From Verrucomicrobiota bacterium (lineage in GTDB: Bacteria; Verrucomicrobiota; Verrucomicrobiia; Opitutales; Opitutaceae): 64,000 nucleotides of DNA. The stretch is taken from contig JACRKC010000010.1 of NCBI GenBank assembly GCA_016235555.1, positions 1 to 64,000 on the forward strand. The letters run 5' to 3'. The number at the start of each line of letters is the position of its first letter. Positions within the stretch are counted from its first letter, which is position 1. Positions 44,366 through 53,085 of this stretch are shown piece after piece. Both the position numbers and the translations under genes were made by a program. Below the pieces are notes generated by a model, which saw nothing but the letters and a program-made list of their open reading frames with translations, was not told the DNA's origin and made no database searches.

Positions 44366-45280
44366 CTTTCCGGCGGGCGCGCCCGGCAGCGATTTCGCAA
44401 AAACGCCCAGATTGTTGCCGACGGAACGCAGCCCGCGCACCGCCACGGAACTTTCGCCACCCTCGCCTGCCGTCCGCCCCACTCCGCTCGGCCGGTTCAA
44501 GATCTGCGGCTTGCCGCCGACCGCCCGCACCAGGGTCGTCGATGCGCCACCATCAAGATTCAATCCGTCGTGGCCACCGAAACGCAGCAACCAGTCCGCC
44601 AGCTCTTCCACGGTGGCACCCATGCTGTAGCCTGGCTGACGGCCATCGATCACCACGAAAAACAAAAACCTCCCGTCGGCGGAGAGACCCGCGGCCGTGC
44701 GGGGGTGCGCCGCGGTGTTCTTGGGGTCCGTCACCGCCGCCGGTTTGACTCCGGCCGCCAGGATGATTCCCGAACCCGCCACGGCGGTCCAGTAGTCCCG
44801 CTCGCGAAAGCGTTCATCGCTCTTGGTGATGACCGCGCGGTTGTCCCTCGTTATCGCCAGCACGCAATCCCCGGGACCGGCACGAACCGGCGGAGAAACG
44901 ATCTCGCCCCGCGACATGGCCAGCCCGACCAGATCCTTGTCCCCCGGCGTGCAGCAGGGCTCAAAAAAACTCGCATTGACTGCCACCTGCACCCCGTGCC
45001 GCTGCACAAACTCGACCGTGGTCTCGCTGGTGGTCTCCAACGGCGCGTCGCCATTTCCCGGAGTCGCCAACATCACCACCTCGGGATCGCGTAGATCGAT
45101 GCGCACCGCCCAGACTTGCTGCAACCGCGCCTCGGCCGCATCCGCCTCGCCCCGGGCCAGATCGATCCCATGATAGACCGGCGTCCACGCCCCGACCTTG
45201 ATCGCCGCCGTCACCGGAAGCGCCACCCCCGCCAGCAGCACTGCCGCCCAGATCGAATCGCGTCGCGCCCTCGCTTGCAT
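44363..45280 (-). CDS. Phosphodiester glycosidase (NAGPA domain) protein, secreted
   Basis: The product is 305 residues from the ATG at 45280 with a signal peptide (V-L-L-A-G-V-A-L-P-V-T-A). The NAGPA-type domain shows V-A-V-N-A-S-F-F, L-A-I-T-R-D-N-R-A and the C-terminal G-H-D-G-L-N-L-D-G-G-A-S-T-T-L motif. Members remove GlcNAc from phosphodiester-linked glycans or modify exopolysaccharide. The in-frame sequence upstream of 45280 is the antisense of other genes and is not part of it. The stop codon is supplied by the 66-bp palindrome. Confidence 0.85.
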   Translation of the reverse strand: MQARARRDSIWAAVLLAGVALPVTAAIKVGAWTPVYHGIDLARGEADAAEARLQQVWAVRIDLRDPEVVMLATPGNGDAPLETTSETTVEFVQRHGVQVAVNASFFEPCCTPGDKDLVGLAMSRGEIVSPPVRAGPGDCVLAITRDNRAVITKSDERFRERDYWTAVAGSGIILAAGVKPAAVTDPKNTAAHPRTAAGLSADGRFLFFVVIDGRQPGYSMGATVEELADWLLRFGGHDGLNLDGGASTTLVRAVGGKPQILNRPSGVGRTAGEGGESSVAVRGLRSVGNNLGVFAKSLPGAPAGK

Positions 45281-45379
45281 GGTCCGAGCGAATCCATCCA
45301 CCCGTCCCCTGTCATCCGCAATCTTTCGCTTTCCTTCCGGGGACACGTGTGCGAGAAAAACCGCTCCCTTTTTCGCGCC

Positions 45380-46360
45380 ATGACGAAAATCCTCCTCACC
45401 ACCACCTCGTTCCAGGACACCCCGGGCGAGCACCACAAAGTCCTCGCCGAAACCGGCTGGGACCTCATCACCGCCCGCGGCCCGCTCAACGAGGCCGACA
45501 CCCTCGCCCTCGTCGGCGACATCGACGGTTACATCTGCGGCGACGACATGATCACGCGCCAGGTGCTGGAGAAGGCGCGCCCGAAGCTCAAGGTGCTCTC
45601 CAAATACGGCATCGGCGTCGACAAGATCGACGTGAAGTCCTGCACCGAATTCGGCCTCCCGCTGCTCTTCACGCCGGGCGTCAATCACACCACCGTCGCC
45701 GAGCACTGCTTCCTCCTCCTGCTCGCCCTCGAAAAGAACTTCCTCTTCCACACCGACTCCACCCGCGCCAACGGCTGGAAACGCAAGACCGGTCACGAGC
45801 TCCTCGAAAAAACGATCGGCATCATCGGCCTCGGCCGCATCGGCAAGGAAGTCGCCATCCGCGCCCGCGCCTTCGGTATGCATGTGATCGCGCACGACAT
45901 CTATTGGGATGAGAAGTTTGCCGCCACCCACAACGTCAAGCGCGCCGCCAACCTCGACGAGATCTACGCCGCCTCCGACTACATCTCGCTCCACACGAAC
46001 CTCACACCGGAGACGCGCGACATGATCGGCGCGAAGAGCTTCCCGAAGATGAAAAAAGGCGTGCTCATCATCAACTGCGCTCGCGGCGAGATCGTGCACA
46101 CGGCCGACATGGTGGCCGCCCTCAAGTCCGGTCAGGTCGGCGGCTACGGCACCGACGTGCTCGACCAGGAACCGCCCGCGCCGGATCACCCGCTCCTCAA
46201 GCTTCCGAACGTCGTGTGCACGCCGCACATCGGCTCGCGCACCCACGAGAGCGTCCAGCGCCAGGCCATGGCCGCCGTCAAGAACCTCATCCTCGCCATG
46301 CGCGGCGAAAAACCGCTCGCCCAGATCAATCCGGAAGTGCCGGTCAAGAAAGTCGTTTAG
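45380..46360 (+). CDS. D-isomer 2-hydroxyacid dehydrogenase (SerA-like)
   Basis: The product is 326 residues from the ATG at 45380. It has the Rossmann motif G-L-G-R-I-G-K near 155, the catalytic Arg in N-C-A-R-G-E, the acidic residue in L-D-Q-E-P-P and the catalytic His in T-P-H-I-G-S-R-T. No ACT domain is present, so it is the short form, probably acting on a sugar-derived 2-hydroxy or 2-keto acid rather than in serine synthesis. It leads a locus with an Ldh-type oxidoreductase, a TonB receptor and a PfkB kinase. Confidence 0.9.
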   Translation: MTKILLTTTSFQDTPGEHHKVLAETGWDLITARGPLNEADTLALVGDIDGYICGDDMITRQVLEKARPKLKVLSKYGIGVDKIDVKSCTEFGLPLLFTPGVNHTTVAEHCFLLLLALEKNFLFHTDSTRANGWKRKTGHELLEKTIGIIGLGRIGKEVAIRARAFGMHVIAHDIYWDEKFAATHNVKRAANLDEIYAASDYISLHTNLTPETRDMIGAKSFPKMKKGVLIINCARGEIVHTADMVAALKSGQVGGYGTDVLDQEPPAPDHPLLKLPNVVCTPHIGSRTHESVQRQAMAAVKNLILAMRGEKPLAQINPEVPVKKVV

Positions 46361-46371
46361 TCCCCGATCCA

Positions 46372-46467
46372 ATCGTTCTCGTTCTCTTAATCGTTCTCGT
46401 TCTCTCGTATTTTTTCCCGAGCGCTCAAAATTGAGAGAACGAGAAAGAGAACGATTACGAGAACGAT
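46372..46467. repeat. Pyrimidine-rich inverted repeat (ATCGTTCTC family)
   Basis: Two 35-base arms (46372-46406 and 46433-46467) built from ATCGTTCTCGTTCTC units are imperfect inverted repeats. A partial copy (CGTAATCGTTCTCC) occurs downstream of the kinase gene near 53039-53052. The repeat lies between the dehydrogenase and the Ldh-type gene, 20 bases before the latter's start. Confidence 0.7.
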
Positions 46468-46486
46468 AATATCCATTCCTCTTACC

Positions 46487-47584
46487 ATGTCCGAAACCTT
46501 CTACGTCGTCCCCGAGGCGCAGCACAACGCCCTCGTCACCGCCGCCTATAAGAAGCGCGGCTATTCCACCCAGGAGTCCGAGGCCGGCGCGCGTTTCTGC
46601 GCCGAGGCCACCCGCCACGGCATCCGCACGCACAACGCTCTCAAGGCCCTCCACCTCGACCACCTCTTCGGTTCCGCCGCCGGCGGCTGCGTGCCGAAGG
46701 CCAGGATCGAGAAGATCAAGACACCCTACCGTGGCTCCGCGATCTGGAACGCCAACCGCAAGCTCGGCCAGGCCACCGGCTACGCCGCCGTCGAGCAGGC
46801 CATCAAGCTCGCCGACAAATACGGCGTCGGCATGGTCTCCGTCGACAACGCCTTCCACTACCTCTGGGGCGGCGGTTACGTGATGGACGCCGCGAAACGC
46901 GGCTACATCGCCTACACCAACTGCACCGCCGCACTCGCCGAGGTCGTCCCCTTCGGCGGCAAATTCCCCACGCTCGGCACCAACCCGCACTCGTGGGGTT
47001 TCCCCACGACCAGCGCCATCGGTTACCCGATCGTGATCGACTGGGCCACGTCCGTCGTCGCGATGGGCCGCGTGCAACAGCTCCTCCGCGAGGGCAAGCA
47101 ACTGCCCCCCGGCGCTGCCGTCGACGAGACTGGCGCGCCCACGACCGACCCCGCCAAGGCGAAATACCTCGTGCCGTTCGGCCAGCACAAGGGCTACGGC
47201 CTCGCGCTGATGAACGAGATCATCGGTGGCTTCATCGGCGGCTCGCTCCCGACCATCCGCAACCGGTGGAGTCAGGTCCCCGAGGGCGAAAAGGGCACGT
47301 GCTGCTTCTTCTTCCAAGTCTGGAAACCCGAAGCCATGAGCGCCGGCGCGTTCGCGAAGGGCCGCAACCAGTCCGAAAACGTCAAAGCCGTCATCGCCGA
47401 CATCCTCGGCCACGGCAACGAGGGCTGCATGCTCCCCGGCCAGATCGAGGCGCAAGCCGCCGCACGCTGCGCCAAGAACGGCGGCCTGCTCTTCAGCGAA
47501 GCCGAAATCAACGCCTTCAACGAACTCGCCACCGAAGCCCGCAAGCCCAAGTGGAACCTCGCCGACTTCAAGGTCGCCGAGTAA
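46487..47584 (+). CDS. Ldh-family NAD(P)-dependent oxidoreductase
   Basis: The product is 365 residues of the malate/L-lactate/ureidoglycolate dehydrogenase family (Ldh_2). It has the active-site H-G-I-R-T-H segment, V-D-N-A-F-H-Y, the glycine-rich G-T-N-P-H-S-W-G and the cofactor motif H-K-G-Y-G-L-A-L. Members reduce 2-keto acids, including 2,3-diketogulonate. The neighbours suggest a sugar-acid pathway. A rho-independent terminator follows the stop codon. Confidence 0.9.
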   Translation: MSETFYVVPEAQHNALVTAAYKKRGYSTQESEAGARFCAEATRHGIRTHNALKALHLDHLFGSAAGGCVPKARIEKIKTPYRGSAIWNANRKLGQATGYAAVEQAIKLADKYGVGMVSVDNAFHYLWGGGYVMDAAKRGYIAYTNCTAALAEVVPFGGKFPTLGTNPHSWGFPTTSAIGYPIVIDWATSVVAMGRVQQLLREGKQLPPGAAVDETGAPTTDPAKAKYLVPFGQHKGYGLALMNEIIGGFIGGSLPTIRNRWSQVPEGEKGTCCFFFQVWKPEAMSAGAFAKGRNQSENVKAVIADILGHGNEGCMLPGQIEAQAAARCAKNGGLLFSEAEINAFNELATEARKPKWNLADFKVAE

Positions 47585-47607
47585 TCGCCCCTCAAATCCT
47601 TCAACGC

Positions 47608-47639
47608 AAAGTCCGCGGCTTCCGCCGCGGACTTTTTTT
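47608..47639 (+). terminator. Rho-independent terminator after the Ldh-type gene
   Basis: The stem AAGTCCGCGG / CCGCGGACTT with a short TTC loop is followed by a run of seven T. It ends the transcript of the dehydrogenase and Ldh-type genes, so the TonB receptor downstream should have its own promoter in 47640-47801. Confidence 0.85.
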
Positions 47640-47801
47640 CGCCCATCGCGAAACACCCCGGTCCGTCGTGCTCAACGATGAGCCCGCCGCCGGACTGGAC
47701 GAATTGCCGGCAGTCGCCCGTGGTCGTGGCAGCCTGCTAAGGTTTCATTTTTCGGAGACTGCGCACCCCGCCGTGCCCTCCGCCTCACGACGACCAACAC
47801 C

Positions 47802-50800
47802 ATGAAAGTCCAAACCCCGACCGCCCTGATCGCCGCCCGCCGCGCGCTCACCCTCGGCTCCGCCCTCTGGTTCGCGACGCTCGGCTTCGCCCAGCAGTCC
47901 CCTGCGCCGTCCCGCGCCGCTCCCGGTTCGGCCACGCCCGCGACTCCCGCGGGAGCCGTCGCCTCCACCTCGGGCGCCAGCAGTTCGTCCGAAGGCGACG
48001 ATATCGTGCAGCTCTCGCCCTTCCAGGTGAACAGCGCCGCCGACCGCGGCTATCTCGCCACCTCCACGATGTCCGGCACGCGCCTCAACTCCAAACTCGA
48101 GGATCTCGCCGCCTCCATCTCCGTCGTCACCAAACAGCAACTCCTCGACACCGCCGCGACCGACATCAACGACATCTTCCTCTACGAGTCGAACACCGAG
48201 GGCATCTACCAGTTCACCTCGTTCACCGTCGATCGCGGCAACATCAGCGACGACATCTCCGCCAATCCCCAGGGCGCCACCCGCGTGCGCGGCCTCAGCG
48301 CCGCCAACGTCGCCACCAACGGCTTCGCCACCACCCTCCCCTTCGACACCTACAACATCGACAGCGCCGAAATCTCCCGCGGCCCCAACTCCAGCGTGTT
48401 CGGCCTCGGCAACTCCGGCGGCGGCATCAACGTCATCGGCTCCAAGGGCAACCTCACCCGCGAGATCAATACGTTCACCGCCCGCGTCGACAGCTACGGC
48501 GGCTACCGCGGCAGCTTCGATGTCAACCGCCCGCTCTCGAAGGACGTCGCCGCCGTGCGCGTCCTCGGCCTCTACGAGGACAAGGGCTTCGAGCGCCAGC
48601 CGTCGGCCGACGTCACCCGCCGCCTGCAAACCTCGCTCGCGTTGCGCCCATTCAAGCACACCACGCTCAACGCCCGCTTCGAATCCTACCGCAATTTCAA
48701 CAGCCGGCCGAACTCCTCCACGCCGCGCGACATGACCACCGACTGGGTCGCCGCCGGCCGCCCCACGTGGGATCCGACTACGCAGACGGTCAATTTCCGC
48801 GACGGCCGCGCCCCGATCGCCAACGTCACCACCGCCAACGAAGCCACCCTCCTGCCCTTCGCCATCGCCGCGACCGATACCGGCTTCACCGGCCGCCCCA
48901 GCTGGTATATCGATGGCGGCCAGATCCAGCTCTACACGATCAACCGCCTGCCGGACACCACGGCCAACGCCACCGGCCCGCAGAACATCAACGGCACCGG
49001 CCGCCTGCTCCAGAACACGAATTTCTACACGCGCTTCAGCGCCACCTACCCGCTCTACCTCCCCACCGGCATCAACAACCGCGCCCTCTACGATTGGACC
49101 GAGGTCAACATGGCCGCCCCGAACTACTCGCGCGTCAAGGGCGAGACCTCCTCTCTCGATCTCGAGCAGATCTTCGTCCGCACCGAGCGCCACTTCCTCG
49201 CCCTCCAGGCCAGCTGGCTCTACGAGCGCACGCAGACCAGCAGCCGCGCCTTCCTCGGCTACTCCGACGGTGGTCGCATGCAGGTCTTCATCGACATCAA
49301 CGAGAAGCTCCTCGACGGCACCGCCAACCCCTACTTCCTGCGCCCCTACGTCGGCGGCTCCGAACCCGCGTTCAGAAAATCGCGCAACAACAACGAAAAC
49401 TACCGCGGCACCCTCAGCTACGAACTCAACCTCTCCCGCGAGAAAAATTTCCTGCATTGGTTCGGCCTCCACCGCTTCGCCGGCTACGGCGAGTATCGCA
49501 ACATCTACGGCGGCTCCCTCGGCTACAAGGACACCATGGCCTCCACCGAGGCTTGGATGGGCACCGTTACCAGCCGCAATGGCGCCAGCTACCGCGCCTA
49601 CCCACGCTACTACGTCGGCGACTCCACCGGCGCCAATGTCGACTACGCCCCGTCGCGCCTCTCGCCTCCCACCAATGTTACGCTCCGCTACTTCAACGGC
49701 GCCGCCGGCCGCTGGATCGACGAGCCCACCGAGTTCAGCGAATACTACTACGCCAACCGCCTCAACCGCCGCCTCCTCTCCACGCACGGCGGCACCTGGC
49801 AGGGATTCTTCCTCGACAACCGCCTCGTCGGCACCATCGGCCTGCGCCGCGATTTCAACCGCACCCGCGACGGCAACAGCGCCCTCAATCCCACCGCCGC
49901 CACCAACGGCTACTACGACACGACGCCGATGTATAGCTTCGGCCAATATGATTGGGTCGGCGGCCACGGCAAAACCAAGAACTACGGCGTCGTCGTGAAG
50001 CCCTTCAACTGGCTCCACCTCGCCTACAGCCAGTCCGACTCCTTCAGCCCCGGCTCGCTCGCCTACGACATCTACGGCCAGCCGCTGCCCGACCCGCAGG
50101 GCGAGACCAAGGACTACGGCTTCGCCCTCCTCCTCTTCCCCGACCAGACCGGCCGCCCGCGCCTCAACATCACCGCCAAGCAATACGAGACCAACGACCG
50201 CGGTCGCGGCGACAGCTCCATCAACACCATCGTCCAGCGCGCCATCCGCCTCGACGCCGATGGCAACGGCTCCGGCGGCGACCCCGACCTCGAGTCGTTT
50301 TTCACCACCGAACTCACGAAGAAAAACCCCACCTGGACCGCCGCCCAGATCGCCACCGAGACCCAGAAGCTCATGGGCGTCGATCCCGACTACATCGACA
50401 GCCACCGCAACAAAACCCACGGCGACGGCTCCGACGCCCTCTCCCGCGGCAAGGAAATCGAAATCGTCTACAACCCGACGAATTACTGGACCCTCAAGAG
50501 CACCATCACCCAGTCCCGCGCGTTCAACGCCACCGTCTCGCCCAAGCTTCAGGAATACATCGCCAACCGCATTTCCACGTGGACCAGCGCCAAGAGTCCC
50601 TTCGACAACTCGGCCTATTGGAACGGCACCTACCGCGTCGGCAATCTCACTCCCGAGCAGTGGTATAACCAGAACCTGATCGCCCCGACCAAGCTCGCCG
50701 TCGCCCTCCAGGGCAAGGCCCGCAGCCAGGTGCGCGAATGGCGGGTGAACGCCACGACCAACTTCCGCCTCGCCGGCATCACCCAGCAGCGCTGGCTGAA

Positions 50801-51128
50801 GAACGCCGACCTCGGCGGCGCCTTCCGCTGGGAGGACAAGGCCTCGATCGGTTTCTTCGGCGCCAAACCCGACGCCGATGGCATCGTGCGCGAACTCGAC
50901 CCCAACCGCCGCATCTGGGACAAATCCCGCTACTACATCGATCTCACCGCCGGCTACCGCTTCCGCTTCCTCAACGACAAGATTCGCACGCGTCTCCAAC
51001 TCAACGTGCGCAACGCCTTCGAAGCCGGCCGACTCCAAGCCGTGGCCGTCAATCCCGACGGCAGCCCCTACCTCTACCGCATCATCGACCCGCGCCAGTT
51101 CATCCTGACGGCGACATTTGATCTCTGA
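47802..51128 (+). CDS. Large TonB-dependent receptor
   Basis: The product is 1108 residues. A signal peptide (ending G-F-A-Q) is followed by a Pro/Ala/Ser linker and the conserved L-S-P-F-Q-V box near residues 68-73, which is typical of verrucomicrobial receptors and probably the TonB box. The plug (about 80-215) has T-R-V-R-G-L-S-A-A-N-V-A-T-N-G and I-S-R-G-P-N-S-S-V-F-G, and a large beta-barrel closes with T-A-T-F-D-L. There is no STN domain, so it is a transporter only. The neighbouring sugar-acid enzymes suggest an oligosaccharide or uronate ligand. Confidence 0.92.
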   Translation: MKVQTPTALIAARRALTLGSALWFATLGFAQQSPAPSRAAPGSATPATPAGAVASTSGASSSSEGDDIVQLSPFQVNSAADRGYLATSTMSGTRLNSKLEDLAASISVVTKQQLLDTAATDINDIFLYESNTEGIYQFTSFTVDRGNISDDISANPQGATRVRGLSAANVATNGFATTLPFDTYNIDSAEISRGPNSSVFGLGNSGGGINVIGSKGNLTREINTFTARVDSYGGYRGSFDVNRPLSKDVAAVRVLGLYEDKGFERQPSADVTRRLQTSLALRPFKHTTLNARFESYRNFNSRPNSSTPRDMTTDWVAAGRPTWDPTTQTVNFRDGRAPIANVTTANEATLLPFAIAATDTGFTGRPSWYIDGGQIQLYTINRLPDTTANATGPQNINGTGRLLQNTNFYTRFSATYPLYLPTGINNRALYDWTEVNMAAPNYSRVKGETSSLDLEQIFVRTERHFLALQASWLYERTQTSSRAFLGYSDGGRMQVFIDINEKLLDGTANPYFLRPYVGGSEPAFRKSRNNNENYRGTLSYELNLSREKNFLHWFGLHRFAGYGEYRNIYGGSLGYKDTMASTEAWMGTVTSRNGASYRAYPRYYVGDSTGANVDYAPSRLSPPTNVTLRYFNGAAGRWIDEPTEFSEYYYANRLNRRLLSTHGGTWQGFFLDNRLVGTIGLRRDFNRTRDGNSALNPTAATNGYYDTTPMYSFGQYDWVGGHGKTKNYGVVVKPFNWLHLAYSQSDSFSPGSLAYDIYGQPLPDPQGETKDYGFALLLFPDQTGRPRLNITAKQYETNDRGRGDSSINTIVQRAIRLDADGNGSGGDPDLESFFTTELTKKNPTWTAAQIATETQKLMGVDPDYIDSHRNKTHGDGSDALSRGKEIEIVYNPTNYWTLKSTITQSRAFNATVSPKLQEYIANRISTWTSAKSPFDNSAYWNGTYRVGNLTPEQWYNQNLIAPTKLAVALQGKARSQVREWRVNATTNFRLAGITQQRWLKNADLGGAFRWEDKASIGFFGAKPDADGIVRELDPNRRIWDKSRYYIDLTAGYRFRFLNDKIRTRLQLNVRNAFEAGRLQAVAVNPDGSPYLYRIIDPRQFILTATFDL

Positions 51129-51158
51129 GGTTTTCGCCTCCGGCGAAAACCTAAGTTT
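51127..51158. repeat. Left inverted repeat of the ERCC4 nuclease cassette
   Basis: The sequence GAGGTTTTCG-CGAAAACCTAAGTTT, with a 7-base loop, matches the complement of 51863-51892. It begins inside the stop codon of the TonB receptor gene and also forms a hairpin on its own. Confidence 0.75.
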
Positions 51159-51822
51159 CGTAGCGGCCAGGTGGCTCCTCCATGATCCACCGAAGTTTCG
51201 CCGCCGTGCGGTCACCGATGCCGTCGATCACGGCCAACTCGTCGGCGGAGGCTTTGGCCACGCCCTCCACCGATCCGAAGTGTTGGAGGAGTCGCTCCGC
51301 CCGGGCGGGGCCGATGCCAGGCAGTCCTTGCAGCACATACAACTGGCGGGCGCGTTTGCCTTTCGGACGGTAGCCCGGTCGCAGGAGCGCCCCTCGTGCG
51401 GATTGCTGCGCCTGCTGGCCCGATACACGAGCAGTCGCGCAGTCTCCTTGGCATCGTGAGTTCGCAGGATCAGCCAGGCCATAGAAGACACTCGCGGTGA
51501 TCTGGGCTCCCTGTAGCGCCTCACGCGACACACCGAGGCTGCCCGCCGTGGTCGCCTCACCCTCTAAAATCACCAGACCCCGTCTCGCTCCCGCCGCCAT
51601 CGCCGCCACCTGCCGAAACCAACGTCCGTCGATCACCGACGCAGCAAAATCTTCCAGCGTCTTCCGCTCCGCGACGAAATTTTCCTCCACCCGAAAGTCC
51701 CCCACCTCCAGCCGTTGCACCGTCAGCGCCACATCCTCCCTGCTGCGAAGCACCTCGATCACTCCTCCCGCTCGCTCCCGGTCGTCCGCGACGATTCTAA
51801 TCAGGATTGGTGCGCAACTCAT
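51151..51822 (-). CDS. ERCC4-type nuclease with HhH domain, locally frameshifted
   Basis: The product is 223 residues: an XPF/ERCC4 nuclease domain (D-D-R-E-R-A-G-G near 13-20 and A-E-R-K-T-L-E-D-F near 51-59, giving the E-R-K core) and a C-terminal helix-hairpin-helix pair (L-P-G-I-G-P-A-R-A and I-D-G-I-G-D-R-T-A). Between about residues 117 and 133 the frame reads D-P-A-N-S-R-C-Q-G-D-C, unlike the family. The next frame over the same bases gives L-I-L-R-T-H-D-A-K-E-T-A-R-L-L-V-Y, the expected ERCC4 helix. Losses of two and one bases would explain it and restore the frame. The gene sits between matching inverted repeats, against the direction of its neighbours. Confidence 0.8.
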   Translation of the reverse strand: MSCAPILIRIVADDRERAGGVIEVLRSREDVALTVQRLEVGDFRVEENFVAERKTLEDFAASVIDGRWFRQVAAMAAGARRGLVILEGEATTAGSLGVSREALQGAQITASVFYGLADPANSRCQGDCATARVSGQQAQQSARGALLRPGYRPKGKRARQLYVLQGLPGIGPARAERLLQHFGSVEGVAKASADELAVIDGIGDRTAAKLRWIMEEPPGRYET

Positions 51823-51862
51823 ACCCGGATTCTGAGCTTTTCATTCCGCACGAAAATCCCAA

Positions 51863-51892
51863 AAACTTAGGTTTTCGCACCACGAAAACCTC
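51863..51892. repeat. Right inverted repeat of the ERCC4 nuclease cassette
   Basis: The sequence AAACTTAGGTTTTCG-CGAAAACCTC is the near-perfect complement of 51127-51158, with a 5-base loop. It ends 5 bases before the kinase ATG. With its partner it brackets the nuclease gene exactly. Confidence 0.75.
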
Positions 51893-51897
51893 CACCT

Positions 51898-52992
51898 ATG
51901 AGCCTCCAAATCAAACCCGCCAAATCGGTCGCCTTTGATCAAATCTCCCTCGGCGAAGTCATGCTTCGCCTCGATCCCGGTGAGGGCCGGATTCGCACCG
52001 CGCGCGAATTCAAAGTCTGGGAGGGCGGCGGCGAATACAACACGTCCCGCGGCCTCAAGAAGTGCTTCGGTTACAAGACCGCCGTCGTCACCGCGTTCGT
52101 CGACAACGAGGTCGGCCACCTCGTCGAGGACTTCATCATGCAGGGCGGCGTCGCCACCGACTTCATCAAGTGGCGCGAAGACGACGGCATCGGCCGCTCC
52201 GTCCGCAACGGCCTCAACTTCACCGAGCGCGGCTTCGGCATCCGCGGCGCCGTCGGCAATCCCGACCGCGGCAACACCGCCGCCTCGCAGCTCAAGCCCG
52301 GCGATATCGACTGGGACCACATCTTCGGCCAGCTCGGCGCCCGCTGGTTCCACACCGGCGGCATCTTTGCCGCCCTCTCCGAGACCACCGCCGCCCTTAC
52401 TGTCGAGGCCGTCAAAGCCGCCAACAAGCACGGCGTCATCGTCTCCTACGACCTCAACTACCGCCCCTCGCTTTGGAAAACCATCGGCGGCCTGAAGAAG
52501 GCCCAGGAGGTCAACCGCGAGATTGCCAAATACGTCGACGTCATGATCGGCAACGAGGAGGACTTCACCGCCTCGCTCGGCTTCGCGGTCAAGGGTCAGG
52601 AGACGCTCGGCCACATCGAGACCGACGCCTTCAAGGCGATGATCGAGACCGCCGTGAAGGAGTTCCCCAACTTCAAGGTCGCCGCGACCACGCTGCGCCA
52701 CGTCATCACCGCGACCAAGAACGACTGGAGCGCGATCCTCTGGCACGACGGCAAGTTCCACGAGAGCCGCCAGTATCCGGGCCTCGAAATCCTCGACCGC
52801 GTCGGCGGCGGCGACTCGTTTGCGAGCGGCGTGCAGTTCGGCTTCATGGAATTCAACGACCCGCAGAAAGCCGTCGAATACGGCGCCGCCCACGGCGCGC
52901 TCGCGTCGACGACCCCCGGCGACACCTCCATGGCCACCCGCAAGGAAGTCGAGAAGCAGATCAAAGGCGGCGGCGCCCGCGTCGTAAGGTGA
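51898..52992 (+). CDS. PfkB-family sugar kinase, 2-keto-3-deoxygluconate kinase-like
   Basis: The product is 364 residues. It begins with the PfkB first strand I-S-L-G-E-V-M-L-R-L and carries the sugar-binding G-G-G-E-Y-N-T-S, the N-Y-R-P-S-L-W motif typical of KDG kinases, and the C-terminal ATP/catalytic motif D-R-V-G-G-G-D-S-F-A-S-G with the base Asp. It would make 2-keto-3-deoxy-6-phosphogluconate from KDG in uronate breakdown. With the upstream oxidoreductases and receptor it fits a sugar-acid locus. The ERCC4 cassette interrupts what looks like a former receptor-kinase operon. Confidence 0.87.
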   Translation: MSLQIKPAKSVAFDQISLGEVMLRLDPGEGRIRTAREFKVWEGGGEYNTSRGLKKCFGYKTAVVTAFVDNEVGHLVEDFIMQGGVATDFIKWREDDGIGRSVRNGLNFTERGFGIRGAVGNPDRGNTAASQLKPGDIDWDHIFGQLGARWFHTGGIFAALSETTAALTVEAVKAANKHGVIVSYDLNYRPSLWKTIGGLKKAQEVNREIAKYVDVMIGNEEDFTASLGFAVKGQETLGHIETDAFKAMIETAVKEFPNFKVAATTLRHVITATKNDWSAILWHDGKFHESRQYPGLEILDRVGGGDSFASGVQFGFMEFNDPQKAVEYGAAHGALASTTPGDTSMATRKEVEKQIKGGGARVVR

Positions 52993-53054
52993 GCCGCGCC
53001 CGCGTCGTCCGCTAAGAATCTTTCTCTTTCCTCTTTCTCGTAATCGTTCTCCCC

Positions 53055-53085
53055 AGCCCGGGCCCCCCGCCCGGGCTTTTTCTTT
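53055..53085 (+). terminator. Rho-independent terminator after the kinase gene
   Basis: A stem AGCCCGGG / CCCGGGCT with a short C-rich loop is followed by TTTTTCTTT. It lies 63 bases past the kinase stop. Confidence 0.8.

Noticed and set aside
45281-47656. In-frame extension upstream of the phosphodiester glycosidase
   Set aside because: It is the antisense of the two dehydrogenase genes, and the glycosidase has a signal peptide at the internal ATG 45280.
51127-51158. A simple rho-independent terminator for the TonB receptor
   Set aside because: There is no T run after the stem, and the same sequence recurs inverted at the other side of the nuclease gene, so a terminator alone does not explain it.
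47745-51215. A 1156-codon open frame on the minus strand, opposite the TonB receptor
   Set aside because: It is rich in Gly, Ala, Val and Glu with no recognisable domain, and is the mirror of a well-supported receptor gene in high-GC DNA.
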